Shown one piece after another: positions 32,053 through 42,432 of a DNA stretch of 64,000 nucleotides. The translations under genes and the position numbers were made by a program. Every line of letters starts with the position of its first letter. Position 1 is the first letter of the stretch. A model generated the notes under the pieces. That model ran no database searches, had not been told where the DNA came from, and saw only the letters and a program-made list of their open reading frames with translations. Source of the stretch: Taudactylus pleione (lineage: Eukaryota > Chordata > Amphibia > Anura > Myobatrachidae); assembly GCA_031769625.1 (NCBI GenBank), contig JAUIMM010000519.1, positions 1,855,501 through 1,919,500 on the forward strand, in the 5' to 3' direction.

Positions 32053-33010
32053 GGGCTCTATTTACTACAATCCGCATATTGAATGCGGATTGTAGTGTGA
32101 TATTACCGAGTGAATTCGCATTGCGAATTCAGGCAATATCACAGGGATTTACTATAAATCCCTTGCAGGGACAGAGCTTGTGATAAAGCTCTGTCCCTGC
32201 GGATCCCATCCGCACTCTAGTCGCGGTATTTTCGGAAAAAATCCCGCGACTAAGAGCCCGCGCAAGCGCCGACCCACCGTCGCTACTACCCCCCCCACCG
32301 ACGCTAAGCCCCGCCCCTGGTGCTAAGCCCCGCCCCCCACGATCGCGGACCCCGCGACCCCCCCCCCCCTGCGACCCCCCCCTCCCTTCATTACACTTAC
32401 CTGCACCTCCTGGCATCCGGTGATCTTCTCCGGGCTTCCCGATCAGGTGATCTCACATACTGCACTGGGACCCGATCACCTGATGACCGGGCCCCAGTGC
32501 ACTGTGGGAGACCAGCTGACCGGAGAGGAGCCATCACCGGAGGCCCGATCACCGGTCCCTGGATTCAGGTAAGGAAAAAAAAAAATGTTTAATTTTTTTT
32601 TCTTTTTTTTACAGTAATCAGCTTGCGGTCTACTTAGACCACATAGCTGATTACTGGTACCGGCTCCCGCCTCTGCTCTCCCCGTTAGAGCAGAGTGGGA
32701 GCCCGGTAACCGGGGAAGACCCTGGATAACGCCACCTCCAGGTGGCGTTATTATCACAGGGCTTCCCCAGGTATTTTTTTACAATTTATTTTTAGTAACT
32801 TGCACACAGATCACATTTCCCATTACAATTATGGGAAATGCGATCTGCTTTACTAAAAATAAGTGATACTGGGGGTTGGAGTAGAATTTTACTAATTCTA
32901 CTCCAATTGCCCTGTAATAACTACAGGTGAAACTAAAATAATGTGAAAAGGGTGTGAAAACACCCTTTTTCACTTTATTTTAGTAAAAATAATGTTAATA
33001 AATAGAGCCC
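32053..33010. mobile_element. 958-bp serial-hairpin MITE with GGGCTCTATTTA ends (copy 1)
   Basis: GGGCTCTATTTACTACAATC at the left and AATAAATAGAGCCC at the right are inverted over the terminal 12 bp. The interior is a chain of hairpins. Examples are ACAATCCGCATATTGAATGC with its return, AGGGACAGAGCTT with AAGCTCTGTCCCT, TAGTCGCGG with CCCGCGACTA, GTAATCAGCT with AGCTGATTAC, CTCTGCTCT with AGAGCAGAG, TAACGCCACC with GGTGGCGTTA, and CAGATCACATTTCCCAT with ATGGGAAATGCGATCTG. An inverted second copy is at 40,929-41,884. Confidence 0.88.
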
Positions 33011-33349
33011 TGTGTCACATTGGGAGCATGATGACATTTTGGGCGTGTCTAATAGCTAGGTCCCCCCAACTCCCCTTCCCTTACCTAAACACCCACCTGC
33101 ATAGCTGGAAGTGGCTACACCTGATGTGCAGTAAGTGGGACATACCTGCCAACATTCCGGCATATGAGAATTACTGGTAGATGAAAGAGTCCATTAGAAT
33201 CAGGACTATCTGTCCACACTATCCCCGATTTTGTATGCATGGTACAGAGCGTGCGCAGTTTGCGATTACTTTCCTCCACATGTGGACTCGCATCTGACGC
33301 AGAGTCAGACGCTCTATGTTTAACTGATTTCTATTAACCCTGTTTAGTA
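33011..33349. other. No gene recognised; possible MITE end fragment
   Basis: CATACCTGCCAACATTCCGG at about 33,143 resembles the CATACCTCCCAAC terminus, without a partner end. Confidence 0.35.
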
Positions 33350-33704
33350 GAGCACTTTTGCCAAACTTGGTTCTCAAGGCACCATAACAGTGCAGGTTCT
33401 AAGGATATCCATGCTTGAGCACAAGTCACTTATTTAGTACGAGTAATTTTTATTTAACTATATGTGCTCAACCATATATATCCTTAAAACCTGTACTGTT
33501 AAGTCGGGTACACACTAGGCGATGTGTGTACCCAGCGACGGCACAATATATGAGGCGGTCAGTACTCACTGCACAATCTGGTGTCTGACCGCCTGATGTA
33601 TCGTTCCCCCACCGCATCCAGGAGCATGGTGTCGGCCATCGGATCCTGAGATCTGCAGATGCGATGAACGACGCACGGGAGCCAAAATAGTGCATACATA
33701 CACA

Positions 33705-34025
33705 CAGGGGCACCAAGAGGGGGGGGAGCGGGTACAATTTACCCGGGCCCGGGCTTCCAGAGGGGCTCAGCGTCACCCCCCCCTCCCTCCTCTTTCCCTC
33801 ACAGCAGCCACAGCAATCTCCTATACCTGAGGGGGGGAGCGATCACACTGATCGCGCCCCCCCTGTCTTTGCGCCGGGCTGAGGGGCTCACAGCGCCCCC
33901 TCTCCAGTGCGCTACGCGGCGCTGCAAAAGTGTTTTTTTTTCTCTCAAGGGGGCGTAGCCACGCCTCCCACGATTAAGCTATTCCCCCTCTTTACCCGGG
34001 CCCGGCAGCGCTCTCTACGGCCCTG
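33705..34025. mobile_element. hAT-type MITE, CAGGGGCACC...TACGGCCCTG
   Basis: The left end CAGGGGCACCAAGAGG and right end CTCTCTACGGCCCTG are weakly inverted. An exact 8-bp flank CATACACA is present at 33,697-33,704 and 34,026-34,033. GGGCCCGGGC-type palindromes and a GGGGGGGGAGCG tract lie inside. Confidence 0.85.
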
Positions 34026-34059
34026 CATACACACTGGACGATGTGGACGATTTGTCTCA

Positions 34060-34402
34060 AATTGACCCCCGCACTACCAGGGGAAGGTTATTGTTAGGCA
34101 CCACCAGGGGGAGGTTAGGGTTAGGCACCACCGGGGGAAGGTTATTGTTAGGTACCGCCGGGGGGGAGGTTAGGGTTAGGCACCACCTGGGGGAGGTTAG
34201 GGTTAGTCACCACCGGGGGAGGTTAGGGTTAGGCACCACCGGGGGAGAGGTTAGGGTTAGGCACCACCGGGGAGAGGTTAGGATTAGGCACCACCGGGGG
34301 AGGGTTACGGGGGGAGGGTTAGGCTACTTACCGGCCCTGTCGGGATTTTGCTACATCGGGATGCCGCTGTCGGTCTTCTGACTGCCGGCATCCCGTCCGC
34401 CA
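34060..34402. mobile_element. TTAGGG-rich MITE, copy E
   Basis: The core at 34,080-34,325 holds about nine units of roughly 26 bp with the form GGTTAGGGTTAGGCACCACC followed by GGGGGA. The right end has TGCCGGCATCCCGTCCGCC. The left end is obscured by the surrounding element. Confidence 0.7.
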
Positions 34403-34557
34403 GCTTTAGAGTGCCGTGAGGAACAAGTGTGAGAACCACTGTAATACAGTGTATATAGCCTCAACAAGAAAAATTTATTAAAAAGAAAGAGCACTTTCCA
34501 TATACATTATAACAGTTTAATAGTGGCAACAAATAACATTAAATAATATGTATTGTT

Positions 34558-34720
34558 CCCCCACCGCATCCAGAAGCATGGTGTCGGCCACTTGATCTTG
34601 AGATCTGCCTGCACTGCAGATCTGAAGATGCGATGAACGATGCACGGGAGCCGCAATAGTGCATACATACACACTGTTCTCCCACCGGTCGGGCTTCAGC
34701 CGCTGCGACTTAACAAGCGT
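34558..34720. repeat. Second copy of the 33,600-33,705 segment
   Basis: CCCCCACCGCATCCAGAAGC, GGTGTCGGCCA and the run from GATGCGATGAACGA to CATACATACACAC repeat the sequence at 33,608-33,704 in direct orientation. This is either a second GGGTACACAC-family insertion or a local duplication. Confidence 0.7.
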
Positions 34721-34889
34721 GGCCCAGATAATATAAGGCCCAGCTCCTTATCTGTTAGTAGCTGCTACCGTATTCAAATTTGTTACAGAATTTTATGTGG
34801 GATCACACTTGCATCAATTTGTTGTGGAGAGTTGTGGTAATTCAAAGTCACACTAGCGCCATTGTGAGGTATTTTCCTCAGTGTATATA

Positions 34890-35071
34890 GCGCCTGATTT
34901 AGAGTTGTATGCAAAACATCGGTCTTCGGATGCAGCACTCGGATCTGTGATGCCGTCAGGGGGCGTCTGTTGTCCTCATACACCTCCTGCGGCATTAGCA
35001 TATGTTAGCATCACTGCTGCGTCCAAAAACTCAGCAGCGATGCTAACAGCGTACAGCGCTGAGTCAGGCCC
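34890..35071. mobile_element. Short GCGCCTGATTTAG MITE of the GGGCCTGA group
   Basis: GCGCCTGATTTAGAGTTG at the left and GCTGAGTCAGGCCC at the right are inverted, with ATA on each side. Internal CAGCACTCGGATCTGTGATG is shared with 59,602-60,000, which identifies a common subfamily. Confidence 0.65.
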
Positions 35072-35684
35072 ATAATACTTACCAAACATGCAAAAGTGAC
35101 ATTTAATGCTGTATTTTCCAGAACGGCCTATATCATTTATTATGTGCACTCTGTTATAGACTATTCATTTTTATTATTATTATTTGTTATAGTCAGTGGA
35201 CATAACCAATGTATCTCTTTTGCTGCATGATGAATGAGTAAAGAGAAGTGAATTAAAGTAGGGGTCTATTCATTATCCCTTAATTGCTACAAAAGTAAGT
35301 AAAATATTAACATTTTCACCTACGTTTGTAGAAATGAAGGATCAGGGCCATTTATTATACAGGTAATGCAGGAGATATAGCCTACTGTACTTACCTTTTA
35401 AGCCCGGTCTGGCCTAGTGTCCCCATACACTAGTATAGAGACCGAAATTCACCAACATCCAAATATACTACATTTTGGAGCTTGACAGTGGGAACCTTTG
35501 CCAACTACATATGACGCTGATTCCTGAACCCCTGCTTCTTCCTATAGAAAGGAGTTCCGGGTTGTGAAAATGCCTCCGCCCCTGTTTAGCTTCCTCCGCT
35601 GGCCATTGTGAGCTTCGTGTGCATGCTTGATCCCCAGTCAAAATTTCGACATTGACAATATTGGTCACTGCGCATAATGTAAAG
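35072..35684. other. No gene recognised
   Basis: Contains AGGGGTCTATTCATTATCCC near 35,259, which resembles a MITE end but has no located partner. Otherwise featureless. Confidence 0.4.
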
Positions 35685-35910
35685 CTGGGTACTCACTATG
35701 CTGTCCGTCACATGATATATCGTTCCAACATGAATCGGAACAATATATTGTGAGGATATTATAGTGTTTACTTTACGCCCGATCGTGTGAGCCAGCGGGT
35801 CATTCGTCGCATTGTCCCATCAGCTGTGCTGCACTGCAGATGGGATGATTTGATAAACAATGCCATCTCCTATACGCAGCATGGAACGATACACAATGTA
35901 TTGAGTCCCG
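35685..35910. mobile_element. GGGTAC(A/T)CAC-type MITE fragment
   Basis: AAAGCTGGGTACTCACTATG is followed by inverted segments GATATATCGTTCCAACATG and the CATGGAACGATACACAATGT return. The right terminus is not clear. Confidence 0.5.
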
Positions 35911-36280
35911 GGCTAGGACACTTGGGTGGCCCGTCCGCTCCTATCACCTGGCACCCAATACTACTACCCCTATGAATAAAAGTAACAGGCTGCACCAACC
36001 AGTGCGCTACCTGCTACTCCCCCCCAGCCACCCTCACTGCCACCACACAAAAAGAGTGACAGGCCCGGGGCCGTCCTTCCGCTCCGCCTCCTACCTACAC
36101 ACCACTCCAACCCCTTTGCGATAGGCTGCACAGACGGGAACCAGAAGGAGGGTGCGGGCAAGGACAGAAGATAGGAACGCTGGGAGTTGTTATTTGTTTA
36201 TATCCCGCATTTTGGAGAGCTGCCAAGGGTGACCTGTGGGAGGTATATACCTGAAGTGGCCACATATACTTTTTAATAGT
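35911..36280. other. No gene recognised
   Basis: C-rich sequence with no domain. Open frames here carry no recognisable motif. Confidence 0.4.
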
Positions 36281-36288
36281 TACTATGG

Positions 36289-36599
36289 CAGTAGTTCCCA
36301 AACTGTGCGCCGTGGCACCCTGGGATGCCTCGGGACACTTGCAGGGGTGCCTCAGGTTGGTGGTCCAGCACCAAATAAAATTATTTATGGTCAATGTAAC
36401 GTAAATATGTGGACAAACAGAAGCACAAACCTGTCCCCCACCACAAAACTGACTATACGGATAACAGGTCAGCACAATTTACTTCATACTTTACTATATT
36501 TTTTTCTGAATTTCTCAATATACTTTTGGCTTAGGGGTGCCGTGAAAACAATGCTGATACTCTAGGGCGCCTTGATTCAAAAAAGTTTGGGAACCACTG
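36289..36599. mobile_element. hAT-type MITE, CAGTAGTTCCCAAACTGTG family
   Basis: The ends CAGTAGTTCCCAAACTGTG and AGTTTGGGAACCACTG are inverted. The exact 8-bp flank TACTATGG occurs at 36,281-36,288 and 36,600-36,607. The interior has GCGCCGTGGCACCCTGGG near the left and TAGGGCGCCTTG near the right. Confidence 0.93.
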
Positions 36600-36607
36600 T
36601 ACTATGG

Positions 36608-37423
36608 CTATCTAGACATTTTCGGACTGGGAGATTTTTATAAGGAATATAGAACTTGCATACAAAAGTAATATATGCTTTGAATAGAGCAATTTTTTAT
36701 TTCAATTAATTTTTAGAAGTTTTAGAAGTTTTTTTAAATGTTGTTTGTCTTGTATATTAGGCACAGTTAGTTAGAACTGTATACCGGAATATATAGAATA
36801 ATTACATTACTTGTTGATACATTTTTAATTAATAAAACCAAATGATTGGCTTTCATACTGTTACCGATAATTTTATACACAGGTGCAAGTGCTGGTAACA
36901 TTCTTATTTATTTGAAAACATCTACAGAGTTTGTAGTTCTACCTGGCCAAGGTGCAGTACTAGCAGCAACACATTTACGTTTGTGATCCCTCTGCCTTTA
37001 GTGCAGCCTTTATATTCTTATACATTATATTTGTTGTTGTATGAATAAAGTAGTGATGGGTGGGGGGGAGGGGGGGGGCTGCCTTTTTTGTCATTTCTGA
37101 GCCCCACAATTTCTGATGGCAGCCAGGCATGCCAGCATGCCCTGCTAGAACGGTTTCATTGCATTTAGCATTACGATGGAGAGTGGTACCATCTGAGTTG
37201 CTAATTGCAATCAGTCTGACATGACAGGTCACCACTAGTTCTTATTTTAGCTGCCGACATTTTAACTGTGTCTACATTTTCGTTGACATTTTGACTGTCA
37301 ACACTTCAGACTGTCCACATATTGAATGTCAGCATATAGTCTATGTCAACATTTAGGTTGTCTATGTATATTGGACTGTACCTGTTTCTATGTTCAGAAT
37401 ATTTGAATTTTGACTGCCTAAAG
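36608..37423. other. No gene recognised; GTCAACATTT-type degenerate repeat at 37,250-37,400
   Basis: The interval 37,250-37,400 is a degenerate array of roughly 20-25 bp units with TGTC(A/C)ACAT or TGACATTTT.ACTGTC motifs. It may be an eroded minisatellite. The rest is featureless. Confidence 0.4.
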
Positions 37424-37560
37424 CTGGGTACACACCTATACAATCCTCGGCCCGATCACCCGATATAAGGTACCATTGCGGGAGCGTTAGCTGATTAACA
37501 GCTTATAACGCTCCTGCAACGGTCAGGATCGGGAGGTCGCATCTTATGGGCTGTTTAATA
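37424..37560. mobile_element. GGGTACACAC-type MITE fragment
   Basis: AAAGCTGGGTACACACCTAT begins it. The internal palindrome AGCGTTAGCTGATTAACAGC with its TTATAACGCT return is visible. It is truncated on the right. Confidence 0.5.
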
Positions 37561-37609
37561 TTTGTCGGCCCGCATTTTGGATTGCAAAAATTACATGAGT
37601 TTTAGCTGT

Positions 37610-37705
37610 TTTTAAAAACTTTTTATATATTTTTTTTTTAAAACCAAAACACAAAGATGAATCCAGATCCAAAACCAAAACACGGGGGTCAGCGCACATC
37701 TCTAA
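37610..37705. mobile_element. hAT element terminal fragment (inverted)
   Basis: On the minus strand GTGTTTTGGTTTTGGATCTG and the preceding AGAGATGTGCGC match the left end of the hAT at 21,286 (AGGGGTGTGCACC, then GTGTTTTGGTTTTGGATCTG). Only the terminal 100 bp is present. Confidence 0.7.
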
Positions 37706-37860
37706 CTTTTACACACTATCATTTCCAAAGTGCCATTAGAATAGTCAAATTACTCTTTCAAGTTACAATTTTTTCTCATTGATGTTTAATTTTTATTTTT
37801 TTTTTAAAAAATCAGCTCTCACAATGCTAGAAACTTTGGAACCCAATTTTGACAATGGGC

Positions 37861-38196
37861 GGGATGCATCAAGGGGAAAAATGCGGTCAAACTCATATGT
37901 GCCAAGCCTCGGAGTGCTATGCACTCCGGGACTTAGTTGCGGTGGGTGTGGTGTTACCCATAGAAGCCTCAGGGCTTCTCTCCGCTGAGTGCTGACAAAG
38001 GGATCCAATCGGATCCCTCCCAGCAACACCGCGGCGCGTGCAGAAGGACGCCGGAGGGGTTTCTGTGTCATAGACCTGGAAGTCCCTCCATCACAAAGAG
38101 CTGCTCTTACCGACAGAGAGTTCCTTTGCGATGATCGTCATGCATACCGGCGTTACCAACGCCGGCATGCATGCGTAGACCGGCGGAATGCATCCC
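37861..38196. mobile_element. Serial-hairpin MITE with GGGATGCAT ends
   Basis: GGGATGCATCAAGGGG and GGAATGCATCCC are inverted. Internal hairpins include CGGAGTGCTATGCACTCCGG, GAAGCCTCAGGGCTTC, GGGATCCAATCGGATCCC and TGCATACCGGCGTTACCAAC with its GCCGGCATGCATG return. It relates to 7768-8062. Confidence 0.75.
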
Positions 38197-38249
38197 ACCC
38201 AATGTCTTTATTAGTTCTACAGCATAATACCACAGTTCATGCTTTAAGG

Positions 38250-38611
38250 CAGGGATGGGGAACCTCAGGCCCAGGGGCCATATAAGGCCCCCGGATCATT
38301 TGGTCTGGCCCTCTGAGCTTTTTTCCTGCTGGCCTCATCTGCCTAGCAGAGTGCCTAGAATGGCACCGTGCAGCCAAAATCAATGCAGCAGTGTCGCCTG
38401 GAGCGTCTTTAGGACGCTTCAGATGGTCACACCGCTGCCCTTACAGCTCCCCGAAGCATCCTTAGGATGCTCCGGGCATTGCTGTAATCACCAGCAATTG
38501 TGGCCCGCCCCATGTGACATCACACGGAGGGGGCATGGCTGGCACTGGGCCTGCGAATAATGTTATATATATCAAAATGGCCCTCTGCAGAAAAAAGGTT
38601 CCCCACCCCTG
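38250..38611. mobile_element. hAT-type MITE, CAGGGATGGGGAACC family
   Basis: The ends CAGGGATGGGGAACC and GGTTCCCCACCCCTG are inverted. The exact 8-bp flank CTTTAAGG is present at 38,242-38,249 and 38,612-38,619. AGGGCCAT-like subterminal motifs (GGGGCCATATAAGG and ATGGCCCTCTG) are inverted as well. Confidence 0.95.
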
Positions 38612-38619
38612 CTTTAAGG

Positions 38620-39967
38620 TAAGAGACAAAAGCTTTGACTGTACGGACACTGAGTGTAGCATCTAGAAGTAGAGGGAAAATTGATAACTTGCCAAATGTG
38701 ACACTTTTTATGTCTTGCCAAATTAACTTTTGGTCAAAAGAAATGACAGCATGACTGTTGTGTCACTGTGTAACACAGAACGGGGGCACAGCGTGGTATC
38801 GCGCCCTGCCGCTGGACGACCCCACCTTTGGTGAGAAACCGCCCATGTTTGTTTATCTTTAGTGAAAGATGCAAAATCTGCAGATCACATTAAATCTACT
38901 GAAAAAAACGCGGCACTTGTGATATTTTTCTCAGTTTTTCTCATTTCACAGCGTGGAGACTTTGATTTTCATCCCTCTGAATCCTAAGCTCAGCTGGAAA
39001 AAATGAAAACAAAGAGGGAACGCTATTAGAAAATCACATGATAAGTATCAGGCTGCTGCGTTCATGCATTTATTTGAGGTACTAGAATCTATATTTAATT
39101 AAAAAAAAGATATATGCAGTCTGCATGCGGAAAACCGACTATTGTAATAAGGTCGCACAAACCTTTTACTGAAATACGGTCGTTCAACTCAAAGTTGGGA
39201 AATTAAAAGTGTGAAACTTTAGTCATACTCTTTGTGCAAACTTTGGAAAAAAGCTGTGGTTTTTTCAAGCTGTTGTGGAACTACAAGTCCAAGCATGACC
39301 AGCCTGCCTCGTGTTTCCTTTCCCTGATTTCACAAGACTGAGGGATGGGGCATGTGAAGTGGATAACTGTGATGAACAAAGTTTTCAAACCTGATCAGCA
39401 AAATATTTGCTTGATTGCAGATTTACCTGTGTAATTTTGCACGTTTCACACTGAAGTGTACACTACACAGTTCTCAGTTGCACACTGACCGCATTACAGA
39501 ACAGAATGAATTGCCAGCTATTTTTACAACATTATTTACAGACTATCATTTGTGCGAAATGTGAAGTTGCTAATACTCTGCAGAGCCGCCACAAAACTCG
39601 ATTTGCACAAAAGATTATCCTGATTTAGCTGATCTCTACTAGTTATTGCAGCAAGCAGAACCTCTTCTGTAAATGACCCAGATAAATCTGTGAATGGTCT
39701 TTACTAACACAGAGAGAAACTAGTTTAGCAGAATGATATTTAACAGAATGTTTTTTTATTGCTCTGAGAATCAAAGTGTTTTTTGAAACGTTCTCCGAAA
39801 ACATGTTTCTCCTTTCATTGGCAGTTTTTATTGTTTGTTTCTGTTCCGTGCTTACTGTGGCTCTGAATCTAGAGCATTGCAGACAATTTAAATAAAATCA
39901 TATCTTCTTCTACAATTCATTCAGAACAGCTAACAGTTTTATCCTACAGTATGCTATCAAGTGCCTA
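38620..39967. other. No gene recognised; MITE arm fragment at 39,268-39,305
   Basis: AGCTGTTGTGGAACTACAAG matches the arm of the MITE at 18,246. The rest is AT-rich and featureless; no coding region is supported. Confidence 0.45.
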
Positions 39968-40140
39968 GGTGGACTTACTAAAGCTTCTAAAATGAAAAGT
40001 TGTGGTGTTGCCCATAGCAACCAATCAGAGTATGTCTATCATTTTGTAGTATGCAATAGAGAGATGATACATAGAATATGATTGGTTGCTTTGGGTAACA
40101 CCACAAAATGTCTGTTTTAGAAGATTTAGTAAATCTATAC
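39968..40140. mobile_element. Foldback MITE with CAACCAATCAGA core (copy 3)
   Basis: GGTGGACTTACTAAAGCTTC at the left is inverted as TTTAGTAAATCTATAC at the right. The arms carry GTTGCCCATAGCAACCAATC, returned as GATTGGTTGCTTTGGGTAAC. Confidence 0.85.
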
Positions 40141-40147
40141 CCTAGAA

Positions 40148-40326
40148 CAGGGGTTCCCAAACACGGTCCTTAAGGCATCCTAATAGTTCAGGTTTTAGAG
40201 ACTTCCATGGTTGAGCACAGGTGACTTATTTAGTACCTCAGTCAATTTGATTTAGTCACCTGTGCTCAAACATCTCTAAAACCTGAACTGTTGGGGAGAC
40301 TTGAGGACCGCATTTGGGAACCTCTG
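40148..40326. mobile_element. hAT-type foldback MITE, CAGGGGTTCCCAAACACGG (copy 2)
   Basis: The arms CAGGGGTTCCCAAACACGG and the return CATTTGGGAACCTCTG extend through TCCTTAAGG and CTAATAGTTCAGGTTTTAGA. The flanks CCCTAGAA and CCCTAGAC match at 7 of 8 positions. Confidence 0.88.
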
Positions 40327-40599
40327 CCCTAGACTCTATACATTTAACAAAATACCCCACTCTCCTTATACATTTGTATTAAATAACATCTTACAGTTGT
40401 ACATTTCAATAAGAATAGACTTATGTTGATACAGTTATATGTAATATGCCCTAATGATTCTACATATTTATTTCTACATATTTTTTAAGAATCCACTTTT
40501 GTTTAGTAAAACATATTTCTAAAAAACATTGTATAAACACTCATACTTGCCTGCTCTCCAAGAACATCCGGGGGTTCACAAACTTATATGGGACTGTCA

Positions 40600-42015
40600 C
40601 AGACCCCTGGACATGAAGCTTATCATCAATGACTTTGAGCAGTTTTCACTAATTTAACATAAAGACCAAATAAACTTTCTATCTTCACCTCAGTATTTTA
40701 ATATAATCTGGAGTCTGTCAGCATGCTTAATTTTAGTCAGGGTTCTGTTCTTCCTTTCAGCTACCCCATTTTGCTCCTGTGTATATCTATAGTCTTTTCA
40801 TCAATATTGTTTTAATACATTCTCTATTTTGTGCACTTTAACTGTTTTATGTCCTGTAAATTCACCTACATTGCCATTTGAAAAGTGAGTGGATTTCACT
40901 GAATCTTGTTATTTTTCATTGTTACATGGGGCTCTATTTATTAACATTATTTTGACTAAAATAAAGTGAAAAAGGGTGTTTTCACACCCTTTTCACATTA
41001 TTTTAGTATCACCTATAGTTATTACAGGGCAATTGGAGTAGAATTCATAAAATTCTACTCCAACCCCTAAGTATCACTTATTTTTAGTAAAGCAGATCGC
41101 ATTTCCCATAATTGTAATGTGAAATGTGATCCGACCAGAGTTACTAAAAATAAAATGTGAAAAAATATCGGGGAAAGCCCTGTGATAACGCCACCTGGAG
41201 GTGGCATTATCCAGGGTCTCCCCCGGTTACCGGCCTCCTACTCTGCTCTAACGGGGAGAGCAGAGCTGGGAGTCGGTCCCAGTAATCAGCTGTGTGGTCT
41301 AAACAGACCGCAAGCTGATTACTGTAAAAAAAAGAAAAAAAAAATAGTAAAAAAAAAATGTACTTACCTGAATCCAGGGACCGGTTATCGGGCCTCTGGT
41401 GATGACTCCCCTCCGGTCAGCTGGTCTTCCATAGTGCACTGCAGCCCAGTCATCAGGTGATCGGGCCCCAGTGCAGTATGGGAGATCACCTGACCGGAGG
41501 AATGGAGAACATCACCGGAGGCCTGGAGCATGCAGGTAAGTGTAATTAAGGGAGAGGGGGGTCGCTGTAGGGGAGGGGAGGTTGCGGGGGGGTCCGTGAT
41601 TGCGGGGGCAGGGCTTAGTGCCGGGGGCGGGCCTTAGCGCCGGGGGGGTAGCAGCGGCGACTGGTCGGCGCATGCGCGGGCACTTAATCACAGTATTTTT
41701 TGCGAAAATACCGTGATAAGGCTCCGAAGGGGATTTGCAGGGACAGAGCTTTATCGCAAGCTCTGTCCCTTTAAGGGATTTGTAGTAAATCCCTGTGATA
41801 TTGCCTGAATTCGCAATGCGAATTCACTTGGTAATATCACACTACAATCTGCATTCAATATGCGGATTGTAGTAAATAGAGCCCACTGCTTCATCTTTGT
41901 TTTTCATTAGATAAGTGATGATATAGCTTGAATAGTCATTTGTAAAAGTCATTATAAAGCTGATTCTTCTTGGGATGGATAATTTCATGGCACCACACAT
42001 GTCATGAGATCGAGG
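40600..42015 (-). pseudogene. Ty1/copia integrase relic, split by a MITE
   Basis: Minus-strand translations give CGAMKLSIPRRISFIMTF, TNDYSSYIITYLMKNKDEAV (plus coordinates about 41,885-42,000) and, after a 956-bp MITE is skipped, VGEFTGHKTVKVHKIENVL and YRYTQEQNGVAERKNRTL (about 40,735-40,850). These are successive blocks of the copia integrase core: the DYS segment with the second catalytic Asp, the GEF segment with the Glu, and the near-invariant QNGVAERKNRTL. In the intact family this enzyme inserts the retrotransposon cDNA. Stops and frame changes interrupt the frame between blocks, and no gag, reverse transcriptase or LTR was found nearby, so only this fragment survives. The right edge, against the Penelope-like sequence, is approximate. 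Confidence 0.85.
40929..41884. mobile_element. 956-bp serial-hairpin MITE with GGGCTCTATTTA ends (copy 2, inverted)
   Basis: This is the reverse-orientation sister of 32,053-33,010. GGGCTCTATTTATTAACATT is at the left and AGTAAATAGAGCCC at the right. The same hairpins recur in reverse order. It is inserted in the copia integrase sequence. No clear target duplication was seen (ATG and ACT flanks). Confidence 0.9.
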
Positions 42016-42432
42016 CTCCCAATTGTATATCGCAACAAAATATACTAGTGCATAATATCTAAATATATATATGAAAAATATAAGAGGTGGAAACTATCGC
42101 CTAATAGTGTAATAACATTTTTATGGGAGCTTGTATTACGCAACACACATATATATTGAGAGTACCGTGCTGCCCTTTAACACAGAGTTATAGAATGTGG
42201 TCTTTTTAGGGATGTCGCTTCTGGTCTCCCATATAGATCAGTGTAATTCAGGTCACAGATTTTCACCGGGCCCAACACGAATAGGGAGAGAGAAAAAACA
42301 CTCATAGTGTACCAGTAAACACAGTTTTATTACACACACATAGGCACACATATATAGAAACAATTACATTAAAAAAGATTTCAGAGAGCTTATCTGATAA
42401 CTGGCCAAAGTCAGTACACGCTAGTTACTCTG

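Larger units (their letters stand above)
33350..34445. mobile_element. hAT foldback MITE (TTCTCAAGGCACC arm) split by nested insertions
   Basis: The left half (TTGCCAAACTTGGTTCTCAA, then GGCAC.ATAACAGTGCAGG, to about 33,500) belongs to the family at 14,685. A matching right end, GAGGAACAAGTGTGAGAACC, appears only at about 34,418-34,438. Between them lie a GGGTACACAC element, a hAT MITE (33,705-34,025) and a TTAGGG-rich core. The arrangement is inferred from the order of the halves. Confidence 0.55.

Noticed and set aside
32129..32757. Open frames of 90-95 codons in the 958-bp MITE
   Set aside because: Glycine/proline-rich translations of GC-rich hairpins with mirror frames on the opposite strand; no domain.
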